A stretch of DNA of 64,000 nucleotides from Pogona vitticeps. Lineage: Eukaryota > Chordata > Lepidosauria > Squamata > Agamidae. The position numbers and the translations under genes were made by a program. The notes beneath the pieces are model-generated. The model did no database searches. It saw nothing but the letters and a program-made list of their open reading frames with translations, and was not told where the DNA came from. How positions within the stretch are numbered: the first letter of the stretch is position 1; the number at the start of each line of letters is the position of its first letter. Below, one piece after another: positions 19,925 to 32,110 of the stretch. The stretch lies in NCBI RefSeq assembly GCF_051106095.1, contig NC_135783.1:309208322-309272321 (forward strand). Direction: 5' to 3'.

Positions 19925-22900
19925 CCCCTTCATGGATTTTTGCCTTGTTGTGGCGAAGGGGCTTGAGTAACTCAGAGAAGCTATGGGCTATGCCGTGCAG
20001 GGACACCCAAGATGGACAGGACATAGTGGAGAGTTCCGACTAAATGCAATCCACCTGGAGTAGGAACTGGCAATGCCACTCCAGTATCTTTGCCAAGAAT
20101 GCCCCATGATCAGAAACAAAAGGCTAAAAGATATGACGCTGGAAGATGGGACCCTCAGATCGGAAGGCGTCCAACATGCTACTGAGGAAGAGTGGAGGAC
20201 AAGTACAAGTAGCTCCACAGCTAATGAAGTGGCTGGGCCAAAGCCGAAAGGACGCTCAGCTGTGAACACGCCTGGAAGTGAAAGGAAAGTCCAATGCTGC
20301 AAAGAAAAATATGCATAGGAACCTGGAATATGAGATCTATGAACCTTGGGAAGCTGGAGGTGGTCAAACAGGAGATGGCAAGAATAAACATTGACATCCT
20401 GAGCATGTGAACTAAAATGGACAGGAATGGGCGAATTCAGCTCAGATGATTATCATATCTACTATTGTTGGCAAGAATCCCGTAGAAGGAATGGAGTGGC
20501 CCTCATAGTCAACAAAAGAGTGGGAAAAGCTGTAATGGGATATAATCTCAAAAATGATAGAATGATGTCAATACGAATCCAAGGCAGACCTTTCAACATC
20601 ACAATAATCCAAGTTTATGCACCAACCATCAATGCTGAGGAGACTGAAATTGACCAGTTCTATGAAGATTTACAACACCTTCTAGAACTGACACCAAAGA
20701 AAGATGTTCTTCTCATTCTAGGGGACTAGAATGCTAAAGTAGGGAGCCAAGAGATAAAAGGAACAACAGGGAAGTTTGGCCTTGGAGTTCAAAATGAAGC
20801 AGGACAAAGGCTAATAGAGTTTTGTCAAGAGAATAAGCTGGTCATTACAAACACTCTTTTCCAACAACACAAGAGGCGACTATACATGGAAATCACCAGA
20901 TGGGCAATATCGAAATCAGATTGATTATATTCTCTGCAGCCAAAGATGGAGAAGCTCTATACAGTCAGCAAAAACAAGGCCTGGAGCTGACTGCGGCTCT
21001 AATCATCAGCTTCTCAAAGCAAAATTCAAGCTTAGACTGAAGAGAGTAAGAAAAACCACTGGGCCACTCAGGTATAATCTAAACCAAATCCCCTATGAGT
21101 ACACAGTGGAAGTAAAGAACAGATATAAGGAACTAGATTTGGTGGACAGACTGCCTGAAGAACTTTGGATAGAGGCTCGTAACATTGTCCAGGAGGCAGC
21201 AACAAAAACCATCCCAAAGAAAAGGAAATGCAAGAAAGAAAAGTGGCTGTCCAACGAGCCCTTAGAAATACCAGAGAGGAGAAGGGAAACAAAATGCAAG
21301 GGAGATAGGGAAAGTTACAGAAAGTTGAGTGCAGACTTCCAAAGAACAGCAAGGAGAGACAAGAGGGCCTTCTTAAATGAACAATGCAAAGAAATAGAGG
21401 AAAATAACAGAAAAGGAAAAACCAGAGATCTGTTCAGGAAAATTGGAGATATTAGAGGAACATTTCGTGCAAAGATGGACATGATAAAGGACATAAATGG
21501 GAGGGACCTAACAGAAGCAGAAGACATCAAGAAGAGGTGGCAAGAATACACAGAGGAATTATATCAGAAAGATTTGGATATCCTGGACAACCCAGACAAT
21601 GTATTTGCTGACCTTGAGCCAGACATCCTGGAGAGTGAAGTCAAGTGGGCCTTAGAAAGCCTGGCTAACAACAAGGCCAGTAGAGGTGATGGCATTCCAG
21701 TTGAACTATTTAAAATCTTGAAAGATGATGCTGTTAACGTGCTACATTCAATATGCCAGCAAGTTTGGAAAACCCAACAGTGTCCAGAGGATTGGAAAAG
21801 ATCAGTCTACATCCCAATGCCAAAGAAAGGCAGTGCCAAAGAATGCTCCAACTACCGCACAATTACACTCATTTCACACACTAGCAAAGTTATGCTCAAA
21901 ATCCTCCAAGGCTTCGGCAGTATGTGGACCGAGAACTCCCAGACGTACAAGTTGGATTCCAAAGAGGCAGAGGCACTCGAAACCAAATTGTTAACTTGCA
22001 CTGGATTATGGAGAAAGCCAGAGAGTTCCAGAAAAATATCTACTTCTGCTTCATTGACTATGCAAAAGCCTTTGACTGTGTGGACCACAACAAACTTTAG
22101 CAAGTTCTTAAAGAAATGGGAGTGCCTGACCACCTTATCTATCTACTGAGAAACCTATATGTGGGACAGGAAGCAACAATTAGAACTGGATATGGAACTG
22201 ATTGGCTCAAAATTGGGAAAGGAGTACGACGAGGCTGTATATTGTCCCCCAGCTTATTCAACTTATATGCAGAATACATCATGCGGAAGGCTGGACTGGA
22301 GGAATCCCAAGCTGGAATTAAGATTTCCGGAAGAAATATCAACAACCTCTGATATCCAGATGACACCACTCTGATGGCAGAAAGTGAGGAGGAATTAAAG
22401 AACCTTGTAATGAGGGTGAAAGAGGAGAGTGCAAAAACCGGTCTGAAACTCAACATCAAAAAAACTAAGATCATGGCCACTGGTCCCATCACCTCCTGGG
22501 AAATAGAAGGGGAAGATATGGAGGCAGTGACATATTTTATTTTCCTGGGCTCCATGATCACTGCAGATGGAGACAGCAGCCACGAAATTAAAAGACGCCT
22601 GCTTCTTGGGAGGAAAGCGATGACAAATCTTGACAGCATCTTAAAAAGCAGAGACATCACCTTGCCAACAAAAGTCCGAATAGTCAAAGCTATGGTTTTT
22701 CCTGTCGTGATGTATGGAATTGAGAGCTGGACCATAAAGAAAACAGACTGCTGAAGAATTGATGCCTTTGAATTGTGGTGCTGGAGGAGACTCTTGAGAA
22801 TCCCCTGGACTGCAAGGAGAACAAACCTATCATTTCTAAAGGAAATCAACCCTGAGTGCTCACTGGAAGGGCAGATCCTGAAGCTGAGGCTCCAGTACTT

Positions 22901-23132
22901 TGGCCATCTAATGAGAAGAAAAGACTCCCTGGAAAAGACCCTGATGTTGGGAAAGTGTGATGGCACGAGGAGAAGGGGATGACCGAGGATGAGATGGCTG
23001 GACAGTGTCTGCGAAGCAACCAACATGAATTTGACACAACTCCGGGAGGCAGTAGAAGATAGGAGGGCCTGGCATGCTCTGGTCCATGGGGTCACGAAGA
23101 GTCGGACACGACTAAACGACTAAACGAAACGA
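19925..23132 (+). mobile_element. Full-length Bov-B (RTE) LINE
   Basis: Flanked by an 11-base target duplication ATAAAACTGTG (19,914-19,924 and 23,133-23,143). The 3,208 bp length fits a complete BovB. A short 5' frame (20,073-20,318) includes CQECPMIRNKRLKDMTLEDG and may be the BovB ORF1-like leader. ORF2 runs from about 20,325 to 23,115. The 3' end carries GGTCACGAAGAGTCGGACAC and ACTAAACGAC repeats, the segment shared with Sauria SINEs. BovB is known for horizontal transfer between squamates and ruminants. This copy is dead but complete in outline. Confidence 0.95.
20325..23115 (+). pseudogene. BovB ORF2 (APE endonuclease plus RT), broken
   Basis: Endonuclease block: LGSWRWSNR region, ELKWTGMGEFSSDDYHIYYC, GVALIVNKRVGKAV, IQVYAPTINAEE and LLILGD followed by a TAG in place of the expected Trp of GDWN (20,728). 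A frameshift occurs near 20,405 and a 2-base loss near 20,887. The linker and RT read open from 21,106 to about 21,905 (KKRWQEYTEELYQKDLD, NNKASRGDGIPVELF, KECSNYRTITLIS), then shift. CFIDYAKAFDCVDH is at about 22,047-22,088. The catalytic YADD is YPDD (22,353-22,364), preceded by a CGA-to-TGA stop. The C terminus has WCWRRLLRIPWTARR and YFGHLMRR. Several stops are TG/CA changes at former CpG. Confidence 0.93.
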
Positions 23133-23143
23133 ATAAAACTGTG

Positions 23144-23965
23144 TCCATTATAAGGACAAAAGATAAACATGGCCATTTCCTGGAGAAAAACAGAACCTTA
23201 CAAATAGATTTTTCAAATTGCTTGTAACTAAGATCAACACTTACAGGTTTTAGAATAAGAATTTAGAAAAGACATTTTCATCTACAGCTAACTAGATTTT
23301 TTTTTAAAAAAATAGAATATTTGATTCAGAATAGAAAATAGCTCATAGCAAATCAAATGAAGTGTTTTCTACCTCTGAAAACCTATTTGGGCATAGTGTT
23401 ATGCAGCAAGAGAAACTTTTTTTCAAAGATAGCATATGGATATGTTCTATTATTCCCACTCCCTGTGTAAAGTGCTAGGAGCAAGCTGAAGATAATATTC
23501 AATGCATTTTTTGAGATTAATGTGCATAATTTTCAAAATGCAAATTGCATCATCTGGAGAAAATGTCAGTTAACATGGAGGGGGAAATTAATCATTTTCT
23601 TTCCTGTTGTGGTCCTGAGGGGACGACCCCTCTTCTGGAGGTATTTTTATTTTTGAGCGGGGTGTGTGTGTGTGGAATCCTTGTTACCACTGTCAGAATC
23701 ACTTCTTCCTAAAGAGATAATGATCTTGGCAAGGAGTAACTGTAGACGCAAAACTACCACTGAGAATTTGGGAGAATTTCCTCCCAATAGAAATTCTAGT
23801 TTTCCTCTCAACATCAGCAGGGAAAGGATGGCATTTCATCTTTATGCCAGCCACCAAAATGAAGCTATTTGCATTTTGAAAATTTAAGATTTAAGTGAAA
23901 AGGTGGATTTAACAGCATGTATAATTTGGCTTTCATTCTATCTTCCAGCTGGCCTATCCTGACTT
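23144..23965. other. Unassigned AT-rich sequence
   Basis: No gene or repeat recognised. Confidence 0.5.
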
Positions 23966-24050
23966 TAGAATCATAGATGTGCTAAAATGGAAGGGATCAT
24001 AAGGATCATCGGGTCTATTCCCTTGCTGATGTAGAAATCACCATCTTCCG
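23966..24050 (-). mobile_element. Old CR1 3' end fragment
   Basis: TTTAGAATCATAGATG, then AAAATGGAAGGGATCATAAG and ATCATCGGGTCTATTCCC match the antisense CR1 3' end pattern at low identity. Confidence 0.55.
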
Positions 24051-25548
24051 TGGCAGTCTGTTTTACTCTTGAACAACTGATAGGCAAAGTAAGGCAGCTG
24101 CATCAAGCACTTAATTCGGGATGCGATGGAAGGTTCAGCAAATTTTTATCTACTTAATGTCATATTCTTATCTACTACAGAATGAAGAGGCACTTGTGGA
24201 ATTTTTTGCCTCTGCTAACGAAAATAATTTCATTATCATTGAGTGCTAAATATCTTGACTGGAATGGGCCTGAGGTTCATTTTATCCTGCTCTTCAAGCA
24301 GAAGAATGTCTTGGAGTGGCCCTTCTTCCAGATATAAACAGCGTTCTGAAAAAGCACAGCTCTTTAATGGCAAACTCTGATGATCTTTACAGTCAACATT
24401 AGAACAACCCAAGGGCCCAACTGCAACTAAATGCACATTCCATGTCCTGATAATAACCCATCACACATTTGACCTGTAACAGAGTGAGTAGATGTGGCCT
24501 TCCACATGCTTTTAGATGGCAATTGCCATAATCCCTCATTATTTGCTATCCTGGCTAGACATAGGGGAATTGTAGGCCAAACACAATTGTCCACTCCTTA
24601 GTAAAGTCCTTCTTTCCTTTTCACTGGTTGTGCTGCCTGGGGAATTCTAGGAGATGCAGTACAAGATAACTTCTCCAAAGCCTGTATATAAGGATCATAA
24701 AACAATCTGTATTCATGCTTTTAAGTCAAATGGACAAACCAATAGCTGTCAGTGATGAGAAAGTTAGGGGTTGAAAACAAGCTATTAAAATGGAAAGTAT
24801 GCAGCCAAAGGGTCTTTAGTGTGTACATCAACAAACCCATTATTTTCAAACATCTTATTTATTGAAGGGGATCTAAATGAAAGCTTCAAGCCAGAAACTG
24901 CTGTTGTTTTATGTCCAAGGCTAAGGCAGTTGCCATGGACAATGATCATGTTATGACTGTGACTTTAACGTTGTTTTAGCAATCTTACGCCAGCTTTGGG
25001 AACCTTTGGCTAAGTGTTGTATGACAATAAAAAATCAGTTTTATTTTGTTTTTACAATAATTAAAAAAATATAATTGTTGGTAGCAACAAAATGTGTGTA
25101 CTGTTTTTGGTAATCTGAAATTAGAGTGTTCTCTTTGGAAGTAGGAAAGCTTAAACATAGAACTGTTGCTCTGAGAAACATTATTACTTTTAGGTACAGT
25201 TGACTGTGTTCCTATGTATACTTTAAAGAACCTGAAAGGAAATCTCACTGAATGTAATGGGGCTTCAAGAAAATGTACACAGAACTGCACTGTTACATAC
25301 ATATGTGGATCTGAAAACAATGCCAATATCAAATATATTGTTCATAATAACCTCATGGAATGTTGCATGTTCTGTCCAATTGAATTAAAGAAACTTTTTC
25401 AGTTTAGGACACGCCTTGCCTTGTGTATGTTGTGCTGGTGTAAGAGAAAGGATATCATCCAGAGAGGCAGACAGGCACTAAATAAAGAGTTCCCTACTTC
25501 AGTTCCTCATGGCTTATGTGTAATGTCATTGCACATAATCAGTTGAAT
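24051..25548. other. Mostly unique; one degenerate hairpin MITE
   Basis: At about 24,497-24,590, CCATAATCCCTCATTATTTG and CTATCCTGGCTAGACATAGG with GGGAATTGTAGGCC resemble a decayed hairpin MITE related in style to the hAT-like family. The rest is AT-rich. The 115- and 110-codon frames here are chance. Confidence 0.4.
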
Positions 25549-25620
25549 GACTTTATTTATTTATTTATTTATTTTTTGGACTTATATACCGCCCCATAGC
25601 GCTACAAGCACTATCTTTAC
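25549..25620 (-). mobile_element. tRNA-SINE 3' tail fragment
   Basis: ATTT-repeat tail, then GGACTTATATACCGCCCCAT and AGCGCTACAAGCACT, the 3' end of the SINE family seen longer at 57,593. About 70 bp remains. Confidence 0.82.
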
Positions 25621-26307
25621 ACACAATCTGTGGAAGCAGCAACTTCAATTAGTGGCAATCTAATTAATCCAAAACATATTGTTCACTTTTGTCTATGCTT
25701 TGATTCTGGGTTGCATGTAAAGCATGCAGGATTTTTGCAGAGTGAGATTAAACAATGAAGAGTCAAAACTGGAAACTCTTTAATAAGCAGCAATCTGCTG
25801 TTGGTGGTGACATCATTTCCCCCATGCCAAAGTGATTTAATGCAAGAGGATTTTGGCCATCATCCTTTCTGATCCACAATGTAATTGTTAGCACAAAAAT
25901 ATACAGCTGGTCTAGCTCCTAAAACTGAAAACAGCATTTCTCTTATCCTAGAGAATCTCTTTAATCATCTATAAAGGTGATCAATATCTTGGCTCCTCCA
26001 CACTGCATGCCTTTAGGGTAGCCACTGACACATCTCCCCCCCCCCCAAAAAAAGGAAATGCATAACCAAACAGGACAAATTAAGACCCTGATTTGCATGA
26101 AGCTTGCAAATGATATATAAACACACTTACATACGCATACATATGAAAACACAAAAATTTAGTTATAATTTCCCTATAATTTAAATAGGAAAATAACACA
26201 TTGCAAAACTTCAAGTAGCAATATGTGCAGAGTCTGCTCCAGGGTCCTGCACTGCCTGCTTGTGGTGTTTCACTCAGATTTAGTTTTGGGGTGGGGGGGG
26301 AAGCTTG
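25621..26307. other. Unassigned; includes a poly-C tract
   Basis: AT-rich with a C run at about 26,036-26,046. Nothing else recognised. Confidence 0.45.
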
Positions 26308-26560
26308 CTGTTTATATATTATCCTGTAGTGTTTAAAGCACTCTCTGGGCTGTTTACATTTTAAAAAAAAATACAGGCTACATATAGCCCCCCACCTCAT
26401 CCCAAGCAAGCTGGGTTATCAATTTACCAACCTTGGAAACATGGAAGACTGAGTCAACCTCGAGCTGGCAGTCAGATCTTTTGGTATTGAACGCTGACTG
26501 TGAGCAGAGATTTGGCTGCAAGACTACAGTTTAACCACTGCTCCTCAAGGCTCAGTCCTG
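26308..26560 (-). mobile_element. tRNA-derived SINE, near full length, old
   Basis: Read on the minus strand it begins AGCAGTGGTTAAACTGTAGT (A-box-like) and has GCGTTCAATACC (B-box-like, about 26,485). Then come GAGGTTGACTCAGTCTTCCA and GGTAAATTGATAACCCAGCT, ending in the tail that matches TTGTAGCGCTATGGGGCGG at low identity. This shows that the family truncated at 25,549, 55,085 and 57,593 has a tRNA-like head and an L2-like AATA tail. Heavily diverged. Confidence 0.72.
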
Positions 26561-26575
26561 AAACAGGACTTAGAC

Positions 26576-26582
26576 CTGATAT

Positions 26583-26657
<75 letters not shown>

Positions 26658-26720
26658 TTTGGCTTTTAATTTGCCCATCTGGTTACCAAAGCCACTTTGG
26701 TTTTTCAACATTATGATAGT
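26576..26720 (-). mobile_element. L2 3' end with long (ATTT)n tail
   Basis: An 84-base perfect ATTT run (26,578-26,660) followed by GGCTTTTAATTTGCCCATCT and GGTTACCAAAGCCACTTTGG, an antisense L2-type 3' terminus. The 5' extent is uncertain. Confidence 0.65.
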
Positions 26721-27189
26721 TGTCCTCTTGAAGACAGCTGGCATGGTACTATTATTCCATATATGAAGATCATGACACTAGACTAGTTTCGTAGCACTCA
26801 AATAATCGAAGATGGGCAATACTAATTCTGTTAGCAACCTTGACCAGTGTCAATACTCATTTTTCTCAAGAAATCTTTTAGGTCTAATTTGAATCTTGAA
26901 AGCAACCGTGAAAGACTGGCAAAGTAAAAGAAAAAATTTAAAGAATTGTTTCCAGAGTGCCATCATACTAGGGAATTTTGCTCTTTCAAAATGTAACTGC
27001 TATAATTCATTGAAAAGTGGATTTAAGTATTACTCTTGGATATAGTAGCTTGAATCTCAAGATGGATTTGTGTCAGCAGGAAGCAATTCTATTGACATAG
27101 GCCAGAAAACGATTTCACTGGATCTTATCACCTTTCGTTGGAGCCCACTATGCTAGACTGCTACCCAAACCCTCAAGAGCAGCTTTCAG
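26721..27189. other. Unassigned AT-rich sequence
   Basis: No feature recognised. Confidence 0.5.
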
Positions 27190-27830
27190 GTGGTTTTCTT
27201 TTTATTTATTTGTTTATATATTTATTTTTATAAACTACAACATAAAATACATAAACCAGAATACAAATCAATTGTGTTCCCCACTCCCCTAGTCGGGACC
27301 TCTTGCAATAGTCTTCTTCCATTGTCTGTATTCTTCTTCTTCTTCTTCTTCTTCTTCTTCTTCTTCTTCTTCTTCTTCTTCTTCTTCTTCTTCTTCTTCT
27401 TCTTCTTCTTCTTCTTCTTCTTCTTCTTCTTCTTCTTCTTCTTCTATTGTCCTTTTCTCCAGAACTGCATTGATTTCTGATTTAGAACTTTCCTTTTTCC
27501 TTTTGTTAGCACATATTCAATAAATTTGCCCCATATGTCATAACAATTTTTTAAAATTCTTTCTTAACCTTTAAATTACAAGTTAATTTATCATTTATAG
27601 CAATGTTCCATATTTCATTAAATCATTCTTCCATTTGAACTTCAAGTTTTGATTTCCAATTTTTGGCTATTATTAATCTGGCTGCTGTTAATAAATTGGT
27701 AATCAAATCCCCAGTCATCATATCATATTCCACATTTATGAATGTTGATAGCAAAGCTATCTAAGGATTAAATTCTATATCTCTTTCACATATATCACTT
27801 TAATTTCACATACATCAGATTTTGGAAACT
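27190..27830 (-). mobile_element. L1 LINE 3' end (ORF2 C terminus and 3' UTR)
   Basis: On the minus strand the part at about 27,830-27,500 encodes ARLIIAKNWKSK, FNEIWNIAINDKLTC and KIVMTYGANLLN in broken frames. These match the L1 ORF2 C-terminal region. The 3' UTR follows, containing a long GAA repeat, to the element end near 27,190. 5'-truncated. Not demonstrably the same copy as the L1 pieces at 560-4,621. Confidence 0.7.
27329..27445. repeat. (TTC)n / (GAA)n microsatellite
   Basis: About 39 perfect TTC units lying inside the L1 3' UTR. It produces an artificial poly-Phe reading frame on the plus strand. Long pure GAA/TTC tracts can form triplex DNA. Confidence 0.97.
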
Positions 27831-29381
27831 AGTCTCAGGTGGCTTTCTGACCTTGCTTCTACCTAATTCTTGTCTGAATTCTCAACTCAGCAAGTCATTG
27901 ATTTAGGAACTAATCTTGGCTAGAACGCTGACTCTCCTTTCATTTTCTTCTTGATCTTTGGTTAACATCTTCCCTGTGTATTGGTTTAAAACTCTCTTTT
28001 ACTTTCCACAACCTGCCTTGGGCAGATTTTCGAAGCAACTTCAAAAAAGGACATCTTCTACCCTGTTGCTGCTCTTGTTGTTCAGCCTATGTATGAGAAG
28101 CTGACTCCCAAAGAAATAAATAAACTGCTTTCTTAATCAAATTTTCTCCTTTGCTATGTCTTTGATATTCCAGGGACTCTAGTGTTGCTGTCTGGTTCAG
28201 TTTTGTAGACGGTTAAGTGAAAGAGAAAAGGTAATTTATTTACCTGTGCACTACATTTTCTTCAATACATTTTAGCACCCTAGATTTTCCATTGTGTCTC
28301 ATCCTTTTAGACTCACACACTTCTAAAGCCTAGATTGTGCAGTTTTGTCTAGAAGCATCTCCGGTCCCTCCACTTACCCAGTGTGTTTGCCTATGGTTGT
28401 GGAAGAATTTATGCACCATCCAGAGTAAATGCATGTCTCCTTGCACAGTCTTGTTCTGCCACATGATTCCATAAGCAATTGCATATTGCTCTTTAGAGAA
28501 AGACTACAACATAACAGTAACGTTGTATTCTGCTTCCATGTTTTCTGGTCAAGGTGAATATAGGGATCAAGGATCATAGCAGACCTTGGGAAAAAAATAC
28601 CTTTTTTGTACCTAACCATGCGGGCAATGGGTTTCTGAGAGTTGTAGCTTTAAAAAGGGATTGTCTAAGTTCTAGGTGGGAGTAGGGTTGCCGCATCAAG
28701 GTCAAAAATAAAGACTGGAGGCCATCCCTTTTGCTGTCACAAGATACAAAATCCCTTGTGTAACAGTTGCAAATCAATACACATGTCTATGTGTGTATGC
28801 AAGAGAGTAAGCAGACTGTGGATTTCTTACATTGTCTCTTAACCAAACAGGAGTCTGAATACATATATGCATACACATATCAAGACTGATGCCTCTACAC
28901 ACAATAAAATTAGGCCTTTTCTTCTTCCAGAGTTACTTGCCCTAGGGTTTGATTCTCACTTAGAGAACCAGGAAAGCAATTTCCTGAAACTTCAGGTGAC
29001 ACCCTGAGTCCTGGCAAACCTAGAATGGGAGCTGTTCGCAGGAAACAATTGGGAAATAGCTTAAAGGATGCTAAATATTTACTGTTTCAGTGAGTCTTTC
29101 TTGCAATTTCTCCTCCAGATCCTTTTCCTCTGTAGCCACTTTTCTGGTCCCTGACACTGCTGGTCCTTCAGTAAAGTGTGGCCACTACCTCAGGCAGTAG
29201 GTAATGAAGGCAATGGGGCAACACCATCTAAACTTTTCTCCTAAGCCCTTCCACCAGCTACAGTATTCCTATCTGCTGGACAAAATTTTATGTACCACGT
29301 AGCCCACCCTATATACATCCCAGACTAGTCTGTTGCCTTCTAATGCACCATGTGGGGAAGCTATTGTTCCATCATAGACCT
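27831..29381. other. Unassigned sequence
   Basis: AT-rich. A short GAGAGTTGTAGCTTTAAAAA piece near 28,637 resembles one MITE arm. No gene found on either strand. Confidence 0.45.
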
Positions 29382-29450
29382 GAATCATAGAATTGTAGAG
29401 CTGGAAGGGAGCTCAAGACTCATCAATCCAAGCTCCCTATTGAGCACCGG
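29382..29450 (-). mobile_element. CR1 3' end fragment
   Basis: TGAATCATAGAATTGTAGAG, CTGGAAGGGAGCTCAAGACT and TCATCAATCCAAGCTCC follow the antisense CR1 3' end pattern. Confidence 0.65.
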
Positions 29451-31578
29451 GTTTTTTAATTATTCCATAATAAAAACAAGATGGCAGGGAAGACATATGA
29501 TTCTGAATTTTGCCTCCCAGGTAATAAACTGTTTTGAGCCAGTCATGTATTCTTATTCTTGCCAGGATGGGACTTCAAATGCATCTACTACTTAAAAGGA
29601 GATTGTTGAATGTTTCCCACAAAATACTCTTCCTCTCCTGTATGTACCAATATTTTCTGTTCCTAATGTAGTGGAGCCAGTTGCATAAATCTTTTTGTAC
29701 ATATTTACTGGATCACTTCAAAATACTGTATATATTTACTCGAGATTGAGTTGCAGGACACGCTGTCAAGCCAGACCTAAGTCACATTGGTGACTTGACT
29801 TGGGTTGTTGTTGATTTTTCACTGACTTAGACTCAACTTGAAACTCAGAACCCACCCACCCCTCCATTTTTTTTCTGGGTAAAAAACCTAAACAAATTTA
29901 GGGACTCAAATTTAAGGCTTGGGACTTGGTAACAAAGACTAAGACTTGGGGCTTGGAACTCAGACCCAAAGACTTACCAACATCCCTGTAGTTACTCGGT
30001 TTTGCATGAAGAGACATGCAATCCAGAATCAGAAGATTATCCCAAAAGCCAGATTGCAGGTAGCAAACATATGAGGCATAGATTAATATCAGAAGTCAAT
30101 GAGAAGAGAAAAGGAGGCAATTAAGGAAGTCCCTCTCAGCAACTATTTTGCCTGGACTGTCCCATTCACCCGGCTGCAGCACTATGACTAGCAATTATCC
30201 TGTGGGAAGAATGCTTATGGTTATCCTCTAATATTATTTATTGCATTCTGTTAAAGCATCATGGTCTGTTTCGTAAGCCATCCTACACAGATTTCTATTC
30301 ACAAAGATGGGATATGGCCAATACACATTTTTTAAAGAATAAATGTGTGTTAGCCATTATTATTGGAATATCTAAGAGCAAGCAAATATGAAGTCCTAGA
30401 TAATACATAGGAAAAGCCCCAAAGAAAACTGAGCCAGGTTGAAAAGTAAGGATGACACAGTTATTGGACCAAGAAGTTGTGGCAGGACTCTGTTGGGACA
30501 CTCACTTGTTCTTGGCTGGAGGTACTTCATATGGTGATTGGGAGGCTGGAGTGGCGAAAAAGGAATTAAGTGTATGTCACCACAAGTTTATTTGGAGAAA
30601 AAAAGGGGCATATATTAACCAAGAAATAAATATTTGTCTAGAATGTGCATTAAAATAGGCCAATGCAGACAACTAGTTTACAAACTGACTTAATTTTTAG
30701 TTGCCCCTAAAGGATCATTGGAAAGAATTTGGAGACACTGAATAGCATCACTGCCATGCCTTGATGCTATGCATGAAACCAAATGGGGAACTCTCTCCCC
30801 ATCTCCTGCTCACTTGACAATACAGTACCTTTAAGAAATGTAACTGTATAACTTAATTGATGCAGTGGGGGAGGCAAAGGTGGATGACATTTTGCCACAC
30901 CTTTTTTTGGGCCAACAAGTTCATCTTGAGGAAAATGTCTTTGCCTTTGAGCGAGGGAGAGTGACCAAACTATGGCATACTGGTCCAAATATTATTTCAC
31001 TGACTGACTTTACTAAATCCCAGAGAACATTTTATGTACAGATCTGATTTTCCTCATGCCTTTTCCCTCATTTTCCTGTATCAGCAGCTATTTATCTGCC
31101 CCCAAAAGTCTCTGTTCAGTCTTAGATGGCTTTAATAATCTTTTCCTTGAACAGAAAAAAGTGCAGCCATTTTTCTTTGTTTAAATGCCGCAGCTAATAA
31201 GTACAAAGTGTCTGCTGACCACCAGACTTTATTCTGATGCATTAGGTACTCTGCTGAAGAAAGGAAAAAAGTAGATGATTGTAAACTAGCAGTATTTTTT
31301 TTTAAAGAGAGAGCTTAGCTTCTTGAGTGACATGCTCAGATCAGACCAAAGGGGGGATAGCCAGGATACCAGCTAAATTCTGCATTTACAACTGTGGTGT
31401 CTATATTGAAAACAGATGTGGAAGGCCTGCTACTGTGGCCAGTTTTTGGCAAGTATCCCAGCAGTGCTGCAGTCTTCTGTATGAAGGTCTCCTTGGGAGA
31501 CATGAAAAGTGCTAAAAAAAATATAATAATCTAGAATCATTTCGAAATCAGCCATCCAATTATATATTTCTGGCCAGG
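29451..31578. other. Unassigned; GACTTGG-rich patch
   Basis: Between 29,740 and 29,990 GACTTGG/AGACTTG/CTTGGGACTTGG motifs recur in both orientations, as in a known kind of squamate DNA element, but ends are not clear. The rest is unique AT-rich DNA. Confidence 0.4.
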
Positions 31579-32110
31579 TGTAGCGGTCACCTTGTCATGC
31601 GTATTCAGCAGTGCATTTGCATGAACCAATAGGGAGCTGTTGGGAGGTGGAGCCAGCTACATAGAAGGGGGGGCTGAAGCAGAGAGTGGGGGATATAGAG
31701 AAAAAGGGGTGGAGAGTTTGAGGAGATAGAGAGATCTTTGGGAGTTTTGTGGCAGAGAGAGATTTTAGTGAGTGAACAGTGTTATCTGTATCAGTTAAGT
31801 ATAGAAGAGGTTAAAGGAATATACTGAATGCTTTGTCTAACTTTAAGAACGTGCTTAAGTGCTATTCATGAAACAACTTGTAACCAATAAACCTGTTCTT
31901 ATTTCAAAGTGAAGTACTCAATGGACCTCAGTCTTTCACAGTAAACATAGATGGTAAAGAGATCAACTGGTGGCAGCATAGTAAAGGACATGGTGGGTGC
32001 CTGAGATTGGGTACATAAACTAGGTACACGCAAGAGACACGTCAGAGATTGATGGTGAGCGACTGGGTACTGAGACAAGTGGTGTTCATTTGTAGGTCGG
32101 TCGTGACACC
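31579..32110 (+). mobile_element. LTR-retrotransposon fossil (LTR plus leader)
   Basis: Begins TGTAGCGGTCACCTTG, has purine-rich R/U5-like sequence, AATAAA at 31,886 in the same context as the fossil at 15,924, and TGGTGGCAGCATAG at 31,968 where the primer-binding site would be. About 140 bases of probable leader follow. No internal genes recognised. A Ty3/gypsy-like origin is inferred; old and incomplete. Confidence 0.55.

Noticed and set aside
27190-27480. Poly-Phe frame of 96 codons
   Set aside because: Translation of a TTC microsatellite.
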